This document shows positions 1 through 6,480 of a DNA stretch of 12,094 nucleotides, piece after piece (position 1 is the first letter of the stretch; each line of letters starts with the position of its first letter). Origin of the DNA: XYA12-FULL-58-9 sp001798605 (GTDB lineage: Bacteria > Myxococcota > XYA12-FULL-58-9); the NCBI GenBank assembly GCA_036736205.1, contig DAINMX010000210.1:1-12094 (forward strand). The letters are read 5' to 3'. The translations under genes and the position numbers were made by a program. The notes beneath the pieces were generated by a model. It saw nothing but the letters and a program-made list of their open reading frames with translations. It searched no databases and was not told the origin of the DNA.

Positions 1-2
1 CA

Positions 3-599
3 GGTTGGCGAATCGACCTCGAGGGTGAAGAGGCCACCCACTGTCAGGCGGTCATTGTCGCTGTCGGTACGGTGCCCAAGACCCTCGGCGGCAAGCCCAA
101 CATCCATGCCTTCCACGACGTCCGTCATCTGCTTTCTCGACATCCGACACCCTCACGGGTCGTCGTGGTGGGTGGAGGTGAGGCCGCCTGTGACTACAGC
201 CTAACCTTGGCGGGTACGGGGGCGGAGGTTCATCTTCTCGTACGCGGCAGCGCCCTACGTGCCGGTCCCTGGTTGCTGGAGCGGGTGACCCAAGAACCTA
301 GCATTCTGATACACCCCCATTGCACGGCCCACTCTATCGAGCAAGTCGGCGATCAGGTGCGGGTGCAGGTCGAGGATCGCCATATCTTCGCCGACACCTT
401 ATTAGTAGCTATCGGGCGCAGGAGTGCCGCGCCACCACTTCTTCATTGCGCAGGGGTGCAAAACGACGAGATCTCCTACCCCGACGGCCTTTATGTGGTA
501 GGAGACGCGCGCGCAGGATCGTTAGGCCAGATTGGTATTGCGGTGGGCGATGGTATGTGGGCGGCAACGTCTGCCGCAAGACTTGTTGGAGTAGGTTGA
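3..599 (+). CDS. NAD(P)/FAD-dependent oxidoreductase, thioredoxin-reductase fold (5' partial)
   Basis: The reading frame is open from the left edge, so the N-terminal FAD-binding half lies outside the window. Visible in order are the end of the first FAD segment (VIVAVGTVP, the usual ATG-like motif), the inserted NAD(P) Rossmann domain starting at VVVVGGGEAACDYSL (GxGxxA type), an arginine pair in VRGSALR that could contact the NADPH 2'-phosphate, and the C-terminal FAD segment with LLVAIGRR and YVVGDARAG. This matches the last two thirds of thioredoxin reductase and related ferredoxin-NADP reductases. The stretch where thioredoxin reductase carries its redox CxxC, just before the NAD(P) Rossmann motif, has no cysteine pair. 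It is therefore more likely an electron-transfer reductase than a dithiol reductase. Its TGA stop directly abuts the ATG of the radical SAM gene, so the two are probably cotranscribed. A possible role as electron donor to that enzyme is inference. Confidence 0.85.
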   Translation, partial: GWRIDLEGEEATHCQAVIVAVGTVPKTLGGKPNIHAFHDVRHLLSRHPTPSRVVVVGGGEAACDYSLTLAGTGAEVHLLVRGSALRAGPWLLERVTQEPSILIHPHCTAHSIEQVGDQVRVQVEDRHIFADTLLVAIGRRSAAPPLLHCAGVQNDEISYPDGLYVVGDARAGSLGQIGIAVGDGMWAATSAARLVGVG

Positions 600-1583
600 A
601 TGAAGGACACCCCTCTCTTGCGGATTGTCTCCGAACACGGTGACGACGATCTGGCCCGCGTGTTTGTCGCCGAGCTCTGCGATGGCTCTCTCATTGAGAT
701 GGTCGAGTCGGTGCAGCCCCCCATTCCCCGTGAGGACAAATGGGTGCTGATCGTTTCGACGCTCAAAGGCTGCCCGGTCAATTGCCTGATTTGTGACGCT
801 GGGGGGCATTTTGCAGGCAAGCTCTCAGCAAGCGAGATCTTTGCCCAGATCGACGCCATGATTTCGCGGCGTTTCTCGAACCGCGCGGTTCCCACAGCCA
901 AGCTCAAGATCCAATTTGCACGCATGGGCGAGCCAGCCTTCAACGACGCGGTGTTGGACGTGCTGCGTGAACTCCCACACCGTTACGATGCACCGGGACT
1001 CATTCCCTGCATCTCCACAGTGGCACCGCGAGGGCGCGATGCGTTTTTTGAAACATTGAGAGCCATTCAACGCGAGCTCTATTTTGGCCCCCATTTTCAA
1101 CTGCAGTTCTCCGTTCACACCACCGACGACGTCGCCCGCAAGAAGCTCATTCCCACCGCAACCTGGCCCCTGCGCCAGATCGGTGAGTATGGCGCTCGCT
1201 TCTGGCAACAGGGCGATCGCAAGGTCACGCTGAACTTCGCCCCCATCTGTGGATTGCCACTCGATGCAGAAGCATTGGCGAATGTTTGCGATCCCGAGCG
1301 TTTTCTCGTGAAGCTCACCCCTGTCAATCCCACGGCAGCGGCGATCCGATCAGGTGTCGAGCCGTTGATCGACCCGTCTCTGCCCGAAGCCTGTCACCTG
1401 GTGGCCGAGGGTTTTCGCGCTGTCGGCTTTGAGACGCTATTGAGCATCGGTCAGTTGCGGGAAAACGATATCGGCTCAAACTGCGGAATGTATGTGGGTG
1501 CCCACCTGTCAACGGCGGGCACCGCTTGGACAAAGACAGCTACTCCTCAGGACCGAGAACATTCAATGGAAATGCTACGGTAA
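600..1583 (+). CDS. RlmN/Cfr-like radical SAM protein lacking the N-terminal domain
   Basis: The 327-residue product has the 4Fe-4S motif CxxxCxxC at C58, C62 and C65, followed by SAM-binding MGEP (109-112), STVAPRG (139-145), SVHTTDD (171-177) and LTPVNP (239-244). These align in order with the E. coli RlmN landmarks GMGEP, STSG, SLHAPND and IPWNP. The first 50 residues correspond to the RlmN strand segment just before the cluster, so the roughly 70-residue N-terminal HhH-like domain of RlmN and Cfr is absent. RlmN and Cfr methylate A2503 of 23S rRNA using two cysteines outside the cluster. C295 (SNCGMYV) aligns with the methyl-carrying C355 of RlmN, but the position of C118, seven residues before the first cluster cysteine, is I51. 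The normal RlmN mechanism is therefore unlikely and the substrate is unknown. GGAG lies 8 nt before the ATG, which abuts the upstream stop. The 3' end overlaps the convergent AgmX-like gene by 44 bp. Confidence 0.85.
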   Translation: MKDTPLLRIVSEHGDDDLARVFVAELCDGSLIEMVESVQPPIPREDKWVLIVSTLKGCPVNCLICDAGGHFAGKLSASEIFAQIDAMISRRFSNRAVPTAKLKIQFARMGEPAFNDAVLDVLRELPHRYDAPGLIPCISTVAPRGRDAFFETLRAIQRELYFGPHFQLQFSVHTTDDVARKKLIPTATWPLRQIGEYGARFWQQGDRKVTLNFAPICGLPLDAEALANVCDPERFLVKLTPVNPTAAAIRSGVEPLIDPSLPEACHLVAEGFRAVGFETLLSIGQLRENDIGSNCGMYVGAHLSTAGTAWTKTATPQDREHSMEMLR

Positions 1584-2178
1584 TCGGATTGCCGGAGAAC
1601 CCAGGAAACCGCCATCCCTTCATGGTGTTCAGCACGCACCGCCCCAAGGACGATCGGTTGAATTGATCGCTCTTGATGTGATTCTCTGCGACCTTGCCCC
1701 ACGGGTCGAGGGTCATTTGTACCAACATCCGCCCCGTATTCTTCTCGCCACGCTCAATCGCCGCAGCAAGACAGCGGTCGACATCGGCCCGATGACTGAC
1801 GATATTCGTGTGGATCGCATCAAGAGAAAGTTCTGCGGGCAAACGGGAAGTCGTAATCGCACCGGCACCCGACATGGTAATGACAAATGTCGTACGCCTT
1901 CTGGGCTTGGGCACCTCCTTGACCTTGGGCTTCTCGACCGCCTTCGCGCGCTTGTGGGGCCGCCGGCGAGGACGCGACTCGCCGTCCTCCTCCTCTTCCT
2001 CCTCCACCTCGAGCGCGGCGTCGGCAGCGTCGGCCGCAGCAGTGCCGTCAGTGATGGCGACCGGAGCCGGTCCCGGCCGAAGGGACGGCACAGAGATGAC
2101 ACCCGCCAAATCTGCCACAAATATCCCTATCACCAAGAGAGCGACCACAATGACGGCAAATAGTATTCCGCGAGCCAT
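1540..2178 (-). CDS. AgmX/PglI C-terminal domain membrane-anchored protein
   Basis: The product is 212 residues from the chosen ATG. Residues 4-24 form one hydrophobic segment, an N-terminal anchor placing the rest in the periplasm. A linker follows with an acidic run (about 57-67, mostly Glu) and a basic Pro/Arg/Lys stretch (69-95), TonB-like in style. Residues about 118-208 match the AgmX/PglI C-terminal domain by eye: a paired cysteine pattern (C136 and C181), G-x-V after an MTLDPWG strand, and the W-R-F-P motif near 189-192. Proteins with this domain are frequent in Myxococcota, where AgmX and PglI were named from gliding-motility work; the role here is not known. An in-frame ATG at 2280 would add 34 residues ahead of the anchor but has no ribosome binding site, whereas GAGG lies 6 nt before the ATG at 2178. 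The gene is downstream of the Cys-rich lipoprotein on the same strand with a 113-nt gap, a likely operon. Confidence 0.8.
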   Translation of the reverse strand: MARGILFAVIVVALLVIGIFVADLAGVISVPSLRPGPAPVAITDGTAAADAADAALEVEEEEEEDGESRPRRRPHKRAKAVEKPKVKEVPKPRRRTTFVITMSGAGAITTSRLPAELSLDAIHTNIVSHRADVDRCLAAAIERGEKNTGRMLVQMTLDPWGKVAENHIKSDQFNRSSLGRCVLNTMKGWRFPGFSGNPITVAFPLNVLGPEE

Positions 2179-2291
2179 GGAGTGCCTCACATCCGCGTAC
2201 ATGCACCATCGGCCCGAAGCAGAGACCAAACGAGGTGTAGTGTCAACCGCAGCGAGCGCCGTTACGCCCAAGGACATCAACCGTATCGTTG

Positions 2292-2636
2292 TCAGTCGGA
2301 TCCGGAAAAATCACCGCTTGCGGGATCACCACTTGCTGTATCGCCGGGCGCAGGATCGCCGCCCCCGCCGTCCGTATTGGAATCGCCGCCGCTCGAACTG
2401 CCACTGCGGCATACCCCCGTGTCTTCACCGGTGGGGATATCACACACCTGACCTGCCAAGCACTCGCGATGGGTTTTGCACGCACTCAAGCAGGTCTTAC
2501 TGTCAACGAGGTCACACCGGTAGCCATCAAAACAATCGTCGTGACTCGTGCACTTGAGCTTGGTTTCACCGCCTTCGCAGCCGATGACAAAAAATGCCAG
2601 CGCAGCAACAGCGGACAGAATGAGACACAGGCGCAT
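2292..2636 (-). CDS. Small cysteine-rich lipoprotein with Gly/Asp-rich tail
   Basis: The 114-residue product has a type II signal peptide with lipobox FVIGC, so C20 is the predicted lipidated residue. The mature part has eight further cysteines (29, 35, 41, 49, 53, 59, 65, 76) in a spacing that recalls EB-module or dickkopf-like disulfide knots common in myxobacterial lipoproteins. From about residue 78 it is low complexity, rich in Gly, Ser and Asp, with the near-repeat GDTASGDPASGD. It is probably an outer-membrane or periplasm-facing structural or binding protein; no enzyme motif is visible. The start at 2636 is preferred because GGAG sits 6 nt upstream and it gives a clean short signal peptide. 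An ATG at 2663 with AGGA 4 nt upstream would add nine residues containing two acids, atypical for a signal peptide. It leads the minus-strand unit that continues into the AgmX-like gene. Confidence 0.75.
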   Translation of the reverse strand: MRLCLILSAVAALAFFVIGCEGGETKLKCTSHDDCFDGYRCDLVDSKTCLSACKTHRECLAGQVCDIPTGEDTGVCRSGSSSGGDSNTDGGGGDPAPGDTASGDPASGDFSGSD

Positions 2637-2702
2637 TGGCAACTCCGGTTGATCGCGTCGCATGGCATCCTAGCGCTGTCCTGGTTCACCCGCAAGCACC
2701 GC

Positions 2703-2724
2703 GCACTCCAGCACTCCAGCACTC
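2703..2724. repeat. Short tandem repeat, GCACTCCA x 2 plus GCACTCAA
   Basis: Three 8-bp units lie back to back in the divergent region between the lipoprotein and groES, about 70-90 bp upstream of the lipoprotein start. The repeated core GCACTC is the same hexamer as in the left half-site of the CIRCE operator, which may be coincidence. No protein is encoded here. Confidence 0.6.
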
Positions 2725-2770
2725 AAGGCACATTTCAACGGTGAGGTCGGGCACAGAAATTGGGTTGTCG

Positions 2771-2829
2771 CTGGCAGTCTACATGGGAGACTGCCAACAA
2801 GACTGGCAGTCTTTTTCCAAGACTGCCAA
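2771..2829. promoter_or_regulatory. Two tandem CIRCE-like operators upstream of groESL
   Basis: Two palindromes occur in tandem, at 2771-2797 and 2803-2829. Each reads CTGGCAGTC-N9-GACTGCCAA, with identical 9-nt arms and different spacers (TACATGGGA and TTTTTCCAA). Arms are conserved while spacers differ, which points to protein binding rather than duplication alone. Start-to-start distance is 32 bp, about three helical turns. The HrcA operator CIRCE is TTAGCACTC-N9-GAGTGCTAA: same arm length, same spacer, and 13 of 18 arm positions match. Placement before groES supports a heat-shock repressor site with altered specificity. The elements sit 63 bp upstream of the best -35 box rather than over it, so they could also act on the divergent lipoprotein unit or on an unseen promoter. 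Operator function is inferred. Confidence 0.7.
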
Positions 2830-2892
2830 CGAAGGTCTGGATAGCTGTTAATTTTCAGTCATCTTCATTAACTCCATCTTGCATCGATCTGC

Positions 2893-2920
2893 TTGACACA
2901 CGGTCCCTTGAACCTATATT
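2893..2920 (+). promoter_or_regulatory. Sigma70-type promoter for groESL
   Basis: A perfect -35 box TTGACA (2893-2898), a 16-nt spacer and a -10 box TATATT (2915-2920) precede groES. Transcription would begin near 2927, giving a leader of roughly 90 nt. No other sequence in the 379-nt divergent region is as close to consensus. No convincing promoter for the minus-strand lipoprotein gene was found. Confidence 0.7.
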
Positions 2921-3015
2921 CCCCCGGTTCCGAGGTCGAGGCGAACGCTTCGCACGAGGAGTTAATCGTTCAAACACAGCGCCTTCTGGCGCACGTCAAT
3001 GACGGAGGAGAAAAA

Positions 3016-3303
3016 ATGAAATTCAGGCCTTTGCAGGATCGCATTCTGATCAAGCGGATCGAGAAGGAAGAGAAGACCTCCGGTGGGATCATCATTCCTG
3101 ATACCGCCAAAGAGAAGCCCCAAGAGGGCGAGGTCGTAGCAGTCGGCAATGGCAAGCGGCTCGACGACGGCAAGACTCAGACGATGGACGTCAAAAAAGG
3201 CGACCGCGTTCTGTTCGGCAAATACTCGGGATCGGAAATCAAGATCGACGGCCAGGAGCATCTGATCCTGCGCGAGGAAGAAATCCTCGGCATCTTGGAA
3301 TAA
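3016..3303 (+). CDS. groES: Co-chaperonin GroES
   Basis: This is the 10-kDa co-chaperonin that caps the GroEL ring in an ATP-dependent way during protein folding in the cytoplasm. The 95-residue product has the normal family length, with the N-terminal LQDRILIKR strand, the mobile loop rich in Gly and Ile (TSGGIIIPDTAKEKP) that docks on GroEL, the GDRVLFGKYSG core and the C-terminal LREEEILGILE strand. The start is fixed by GGAGGAG 5 nt before ATG 3016; the longer open frame upstream covers the promoter and leader and is not coding. It is followed after 76 nt by groEL in the usual operon order. Expression is probably controlled by the promoter at 2893 and the CIRCE-like palindromes. Confidence 0.98.
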   Translation: MKFRPLQDRILIKRIEKEEKTSGGIIIPDTAKEKPQEGEVVAVGNGKRLDDGKTQTMDVKKGDRVLFGKYSGSEIKIDGQEHLILREEEILGILE

Positions 3304-3328
3304 CCGATACCCCAAACCTTACTAGACC

Positions 3329-3346
3329 CGGCGCCCTTGAGCGCCG
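3329..3346. other. Stem-loop between groES and groEL
   Basis: CGGCGC (3329-3334) and GCGCCG (3341-3346) form a 6-bp GC-only stem with a 6-nt loop in the 76-nt groES-groEL gap. No T run follows directly, so it is not a convincing terminator. It could be an mRNA processing or stability element that adjusts the GroES to GroEL ratio. Function is inferred. Confidence 0.45.
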
Positions 3347-3379
3347 ATCAGTTGACAATTTTTTTAAGGAGCAACAACC

Positions 3380-5044
<1,665 letters not shown>

Positions 5045-5074
5045 CCAAGAGCCTACTACCCAAGCAGTGTCTCG

Positions 5075-5102
5075 GAGGGCCCCAATGGGGCCCTCTTTTT
5101 TT
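5075..5102 (+). terminator. Intrinsic terminator of groESL
   Basis: GAGGGCCCC (5075-5083) pairs perfectly with GGGGCCCTC (5087-5095) across a 3-nt AAT loop and is followed by seven T residues (5096-5102). It is a textbook Rho-independent terminator, 30 nt after the groEL stop. Confidence 0.95.
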
Positions 5103-5118
5103 GGGGGACGCAACCCAA

Positions 5119-5147
5119 TTGAACGGCGGGCCAAAGGCGAGTATATC
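5119..5147 (+). promoter_or_regulatory. Candidate promoter for the coiled-coil lipoprotein
   Basis: TTGAAC (5119-5124) and TATATC (5142-5147) are separated by 17 nt, each matching four of six consensus positions. They lie between the groEL terminator and the next gene, where an independent promoter is needed. Confidence 0.45.
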
Positions 5148-5161
5148 CCATGGCACAAATC

Positions 5162-5176
5162 GGCCGCCAAGCGGCC
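5162..5176 (+). other. Leader stem-loop just before the ribosome binding site
   Basis: GGCCGC (5162-5167) and GCGGCC (5171-5176) form a perfect GC-only hairpin with a CAA loop, ending 3 nt before the GGAGGA ribosome binding site (5180-5185). It may influence translation or mRNA stability of the following gene. Confidence 0.5.
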
Positions 5177-5192
5177 TATGGAGGACTTTAAG

Positions 5193-5759
5193 ATGATCCG
5201 CAAGACTCTCTGGTTGCCACTGTGCGTGCTCCCATTCGCATGCACCACGAATCTGCAAGAGCACCAGGCCTACTTGGCCATGGTGCAATCCCACACAGCT
5301 GCTAAGGCCGAGCACGAACAACAGAAGGCCAAACAGAACGAGTTCGCAGCCCAGCACCAATCATTGGCTGAGCGTGACAAGGTTGCTGCGGAGGGCGCAA
5401 GCGACGAGCTCAAGGCAATGGCCGAGAAACACAAACAGGTTATCAGTGAGCACCAGCAGTTGCTCATTGCCCACGACGAGGTGGTCAAGGCGCACGATGC
5501 TTTCCTAGAAAAGGTAACGCTTGGGGAAATGACAAGCGAAGAGGAGTTACTCGCAGGCCAGCAGAAATTCGCTGATGACCACCAGAAATTCAAGGCGGAT
5601 CACCAACGCCTCCTCGACGAGCAACAGTCAATCCTAGACGACCATGCCAAGATGGGACAAGAAGCAGCAACACCGGCTGCGACAGAGGAAGCCGCGACCA
5701 AAGATGATAAGAAGGCGAAGAAGAAGGGCAAGAAGAAAGGCAAGAAAAAGGGCAAGTAA
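5193..5759 (+). CDS. Putative coiled-coil lipoprotein with His/Gln heptad seam and Lys-rich tail
   Basis: The 188-residue product is not recognised as a named family. A signal peptide (MIRKTLWLPLCVLPFAC) ends in a cysteine at 17, but the lipobox is imperfect because proline sits at -3 and leucine at -4. Residues about 20-155 are charged, helix-prone and arranged in heptads. Histidine or glutamine recurs every seven residues in three blocks (34, 41, 48, 55; then 80, 87, 94, 101; then 123, 130, 137, 144, 151), with a mostly hydrophobic residue three positions later (for example L90, V97, F104; F133, L140, I147). The end (173-188) is almost only Lys and Gly with three KKKG-type repeats. A lipid-anchored periplasmic rod, perhaps contacting peptidoglycan or LPS through its basic tail, is inference. 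GGAGGA 7 nt upstream sets the start; an in-frame ATG at 5178 overlaps that site. It is separated from groEL by the terminator. Confidence 0.75.
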   Translation: MIRKTLWLPLCVLPFACTTNLQEHQAYLAMVQSHTAAKAEHEQQKAKQNEFAAQHQSLAERDKVAAEGASDELKAMAEKHKQVISEHQQLLIAHDEVVKAHDAFLEKVTLGEMTSEEELLAGQQKFADDHQKFKADHQRLLDEQQSILDDHAKMGQEAATPAATEEAATKDDKKAKKKGKKKGKKKGK

Positions 5760-5765
5760 ACGCCG

Positions 5766-5785
5766 CGTCACACCACCGTGTGACG
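5766..5785. other. Inverted repeat between convergent genes
   Basis: CGTCACAC (5766-5773) and GTGTGACG (5778-5785) form an 8-bp stem with a 4-nt loop, 6 nt after the lipoprotein stop. There is no T run, so at best it is a weak or factor-assisted terminator for the plus-strand gene. Confidence 0.45.
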
Positions 5786-5831
5786 GCACCGCACAAGGCC
5801 CCACCGCAGCCGCCCCAAATGGCGGTGATGA

Positions 5832-5854
5832 CGTTCTTTCACGACAAAAGAACG
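5832..5854. other. Inverted repeat over the stop codon of the minus-strand gene
   Basis: CGTTCTTT (5832-5839) and AAAGAACG (5847-5854) are perfect 8-bp arms with a 7-nt loop spanning the stop codon at 5839-5841. There is no T run on the minus strand after it. It may mark the 3' end of the small membrane-protein transcript. Confidence 0.4.
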
Positions 5855-6048
5855 ATAGCCGCCACAACTCCCCCCAAGATGGCAACGGTACCCACCACCG
5901 CAAAGATGACACGTCTGCGTTCGGCGGCCCTGCCAGCCTCGAAGTCAGCCACTTCGCTGCCAGCGTCGAACCACGCCTTGGTCATGTCCCCATAGCCCTC
6001 TGGTCTTGCTTGATCGGTTTTCGCATTATCGGAAGCCTGCTCTGCCAA
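5839..6048 (-). CDS. Small C-tail-anchored membrane protein (69 aa), TTG start
   Basis: The product is not recognised. Residues 1-43 are hydrophilic and rich in Ala, Asp and Glu. Residues 44-46 are RRR, and 47-68 form one transmembrane helix that ends one residue before the C-terminus. By the positive-inside rule the N-terminal part should face the cytoplasm, a tail-anchored layout. The TTG start is supported by a perfect AGGAGG 6 nt upstream (complement of 6055-6060); the next in-frame ATG is at residue 22 and has no comparable site. The gene converges with the coiled-coil lipoprotein and diverges from the 37-residue basic protein. A small single-pass accessory subunit is possible, but nothing in the sequence shows a partner. 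Confidence 0.65.
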   Translation of the reverse strand: MAEQASDNAKTDQARPEGYGDMTKAWFDAGSEVADFEAGRAAERRRVIFAVVGTVAILGGVVAAIVLLS

Positions 6049-6054
6049 GTTGCA

Positions 6055-6060
6055 CCTCCT
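6055..6060 (-). promoter_or_regulatory. Shine-Dalgarno AGGAGG fixing a TTG start
   Basis: The complement of 6055-6060 reads AGGAGG and lies 6 nt before TTG at 6048-6046. This full match to the anti-SD sequence is the main reason to accept the TTG start. Confidence 0.7.
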
Positions 6061-6214
6061 AACCCCGCCACTCTACCACAAACGAGGCCCAGGATTGTAC
6101 TGTCGGACATCGTCGTTCATTTTGTTCGAAGACGCAGTTTTTCGCTTCTCAGGGCTTGTCTTCTGCTTCTGCCTGCGGCAGAGAACGATGCCACTCACAC
6201 TATTGGAGGCATCA

Positions 6215-6328
6215 ATGGCCAACTCGAAAAGCAAGCAGAAACTCATGAAAATGAGACGGCAGATAAAAGCGAAGGCCCGTGCCAAGCGCAAGAAGGCAGC
6301 CCTCAAGACACGAAACAAGGCCGGCTGA
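6215..6328 (+). CDS. Very small, highly basic protein (37 aa)
   Basis: The start ATG has GGAGG 6 nt upstream (6204-6208). The 37-residue product has 11 Lys and 5 Arg, no acidic residue and no cysteine, and is probably one alpha helix with a basic face; it begins MANSKSKQK. Its composition suggests binding to RNA, ribosomes or DNA, like the tiny ribosome-associated proteins bTHX or the AURKAIP1/COX24 type. Its sequence does not match the bTHX pattern, and similarity to the COX24 type is only in composition. A longer open frame reaches upstream to 6050, but it lacks a ribosome binding site and its extra N-terminal part looks non-coding. It lies 152 nt before acpP, on the same strand. Confidence 0.6.
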   Translation: MANSKSKQKLMKMRRQIKAKARAKRKKAALKTRNKAG

Positions 6329-6353
6329 ACATCACGTGCTGCTCTTGGTAACC

Positions 6354-6470
6354 CTATCGCTTGTGCGCGATAGACAAGACGAAGCGTGGACGTCGCCCCG
6401 CTGGCGCGCCAGCGGTCACTCTGCTAAATACGATAGCTGTCGCAGGGACGTCCGGGACTGACTTTCCCGG
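6354..6470 (+). promoter_or_regulatory. Structured leader upstream of acpP with three inverted repeats
   Basis: Three separate perfect inverted repeats fill the gap before acpP: CTATCGC/GCGATAG (6354-6360 and 6367-6373), an 18-bp palindrome (6398-6415, CCGCTGGCG then its complement), and CCGGGA/TCCCGG (6452-6457 and 6465-6470). The last ends 1 nt before the GGAGGA ribosome binding site. GGACGTC also occurs twice (6388-6394 and 6448-6454). No U tract follows any stem and no known riboswitch class was recognised. The middle palindrome could equally be a protein operator. A regulatory role is inferred from density and position. Confidence 0.45.
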
Positions 6471-6480
6471 TGGAGGATCA

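Noticed and set aside
3..599. Calling the first gene thioredoxin reductase trxB
   Set aside because: The visible NAD(P) domain lacks the CxxC pair of TrxB, so only the fold family is supported.
1808..2557. Plus-strand frames with Ser/Arg-rich products opposite the AgmX-like and lipoprotein genes
   Set aside because: Low-complexity mirror of the acidic and Gly-rich segments; the minus-strand genes have signal or anchor sequences, ribosome binding sites and a recognisable domain.
2771..2829. Possible two-unit CRISPR-like array or terminator hairpins
   Set aside because: Only two units, each itself palindromic, with 9-nt inner spacers and 5 nt between units; no cas genes, and no T run after a stem. 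CIRCE-like operator geometry explains it better.
2893..3303. Longer 136-residue GroES start at 2893
   Set aside because: The extension covers the -35/-10 promoter and leader, has no ribosome binding site, and exceeds family length; ATG 3016 has GGAGGAG.
6215..6328. Annotation of the basic 37-residue protein as ribosomal protein bTHX
   Set aside because: bTHX has a Gly/Lys start with a TRRGKI-type core that is absent here; only the basic composition is shared.
6329..6480. A tRNA or known riboswitch in the hairpin-rich gap
   Set aside because: No T-loop GTTCRA-type sequence, no cloverleaf spacing, and no recognisable riboswitch core; only simple inverted repeats.
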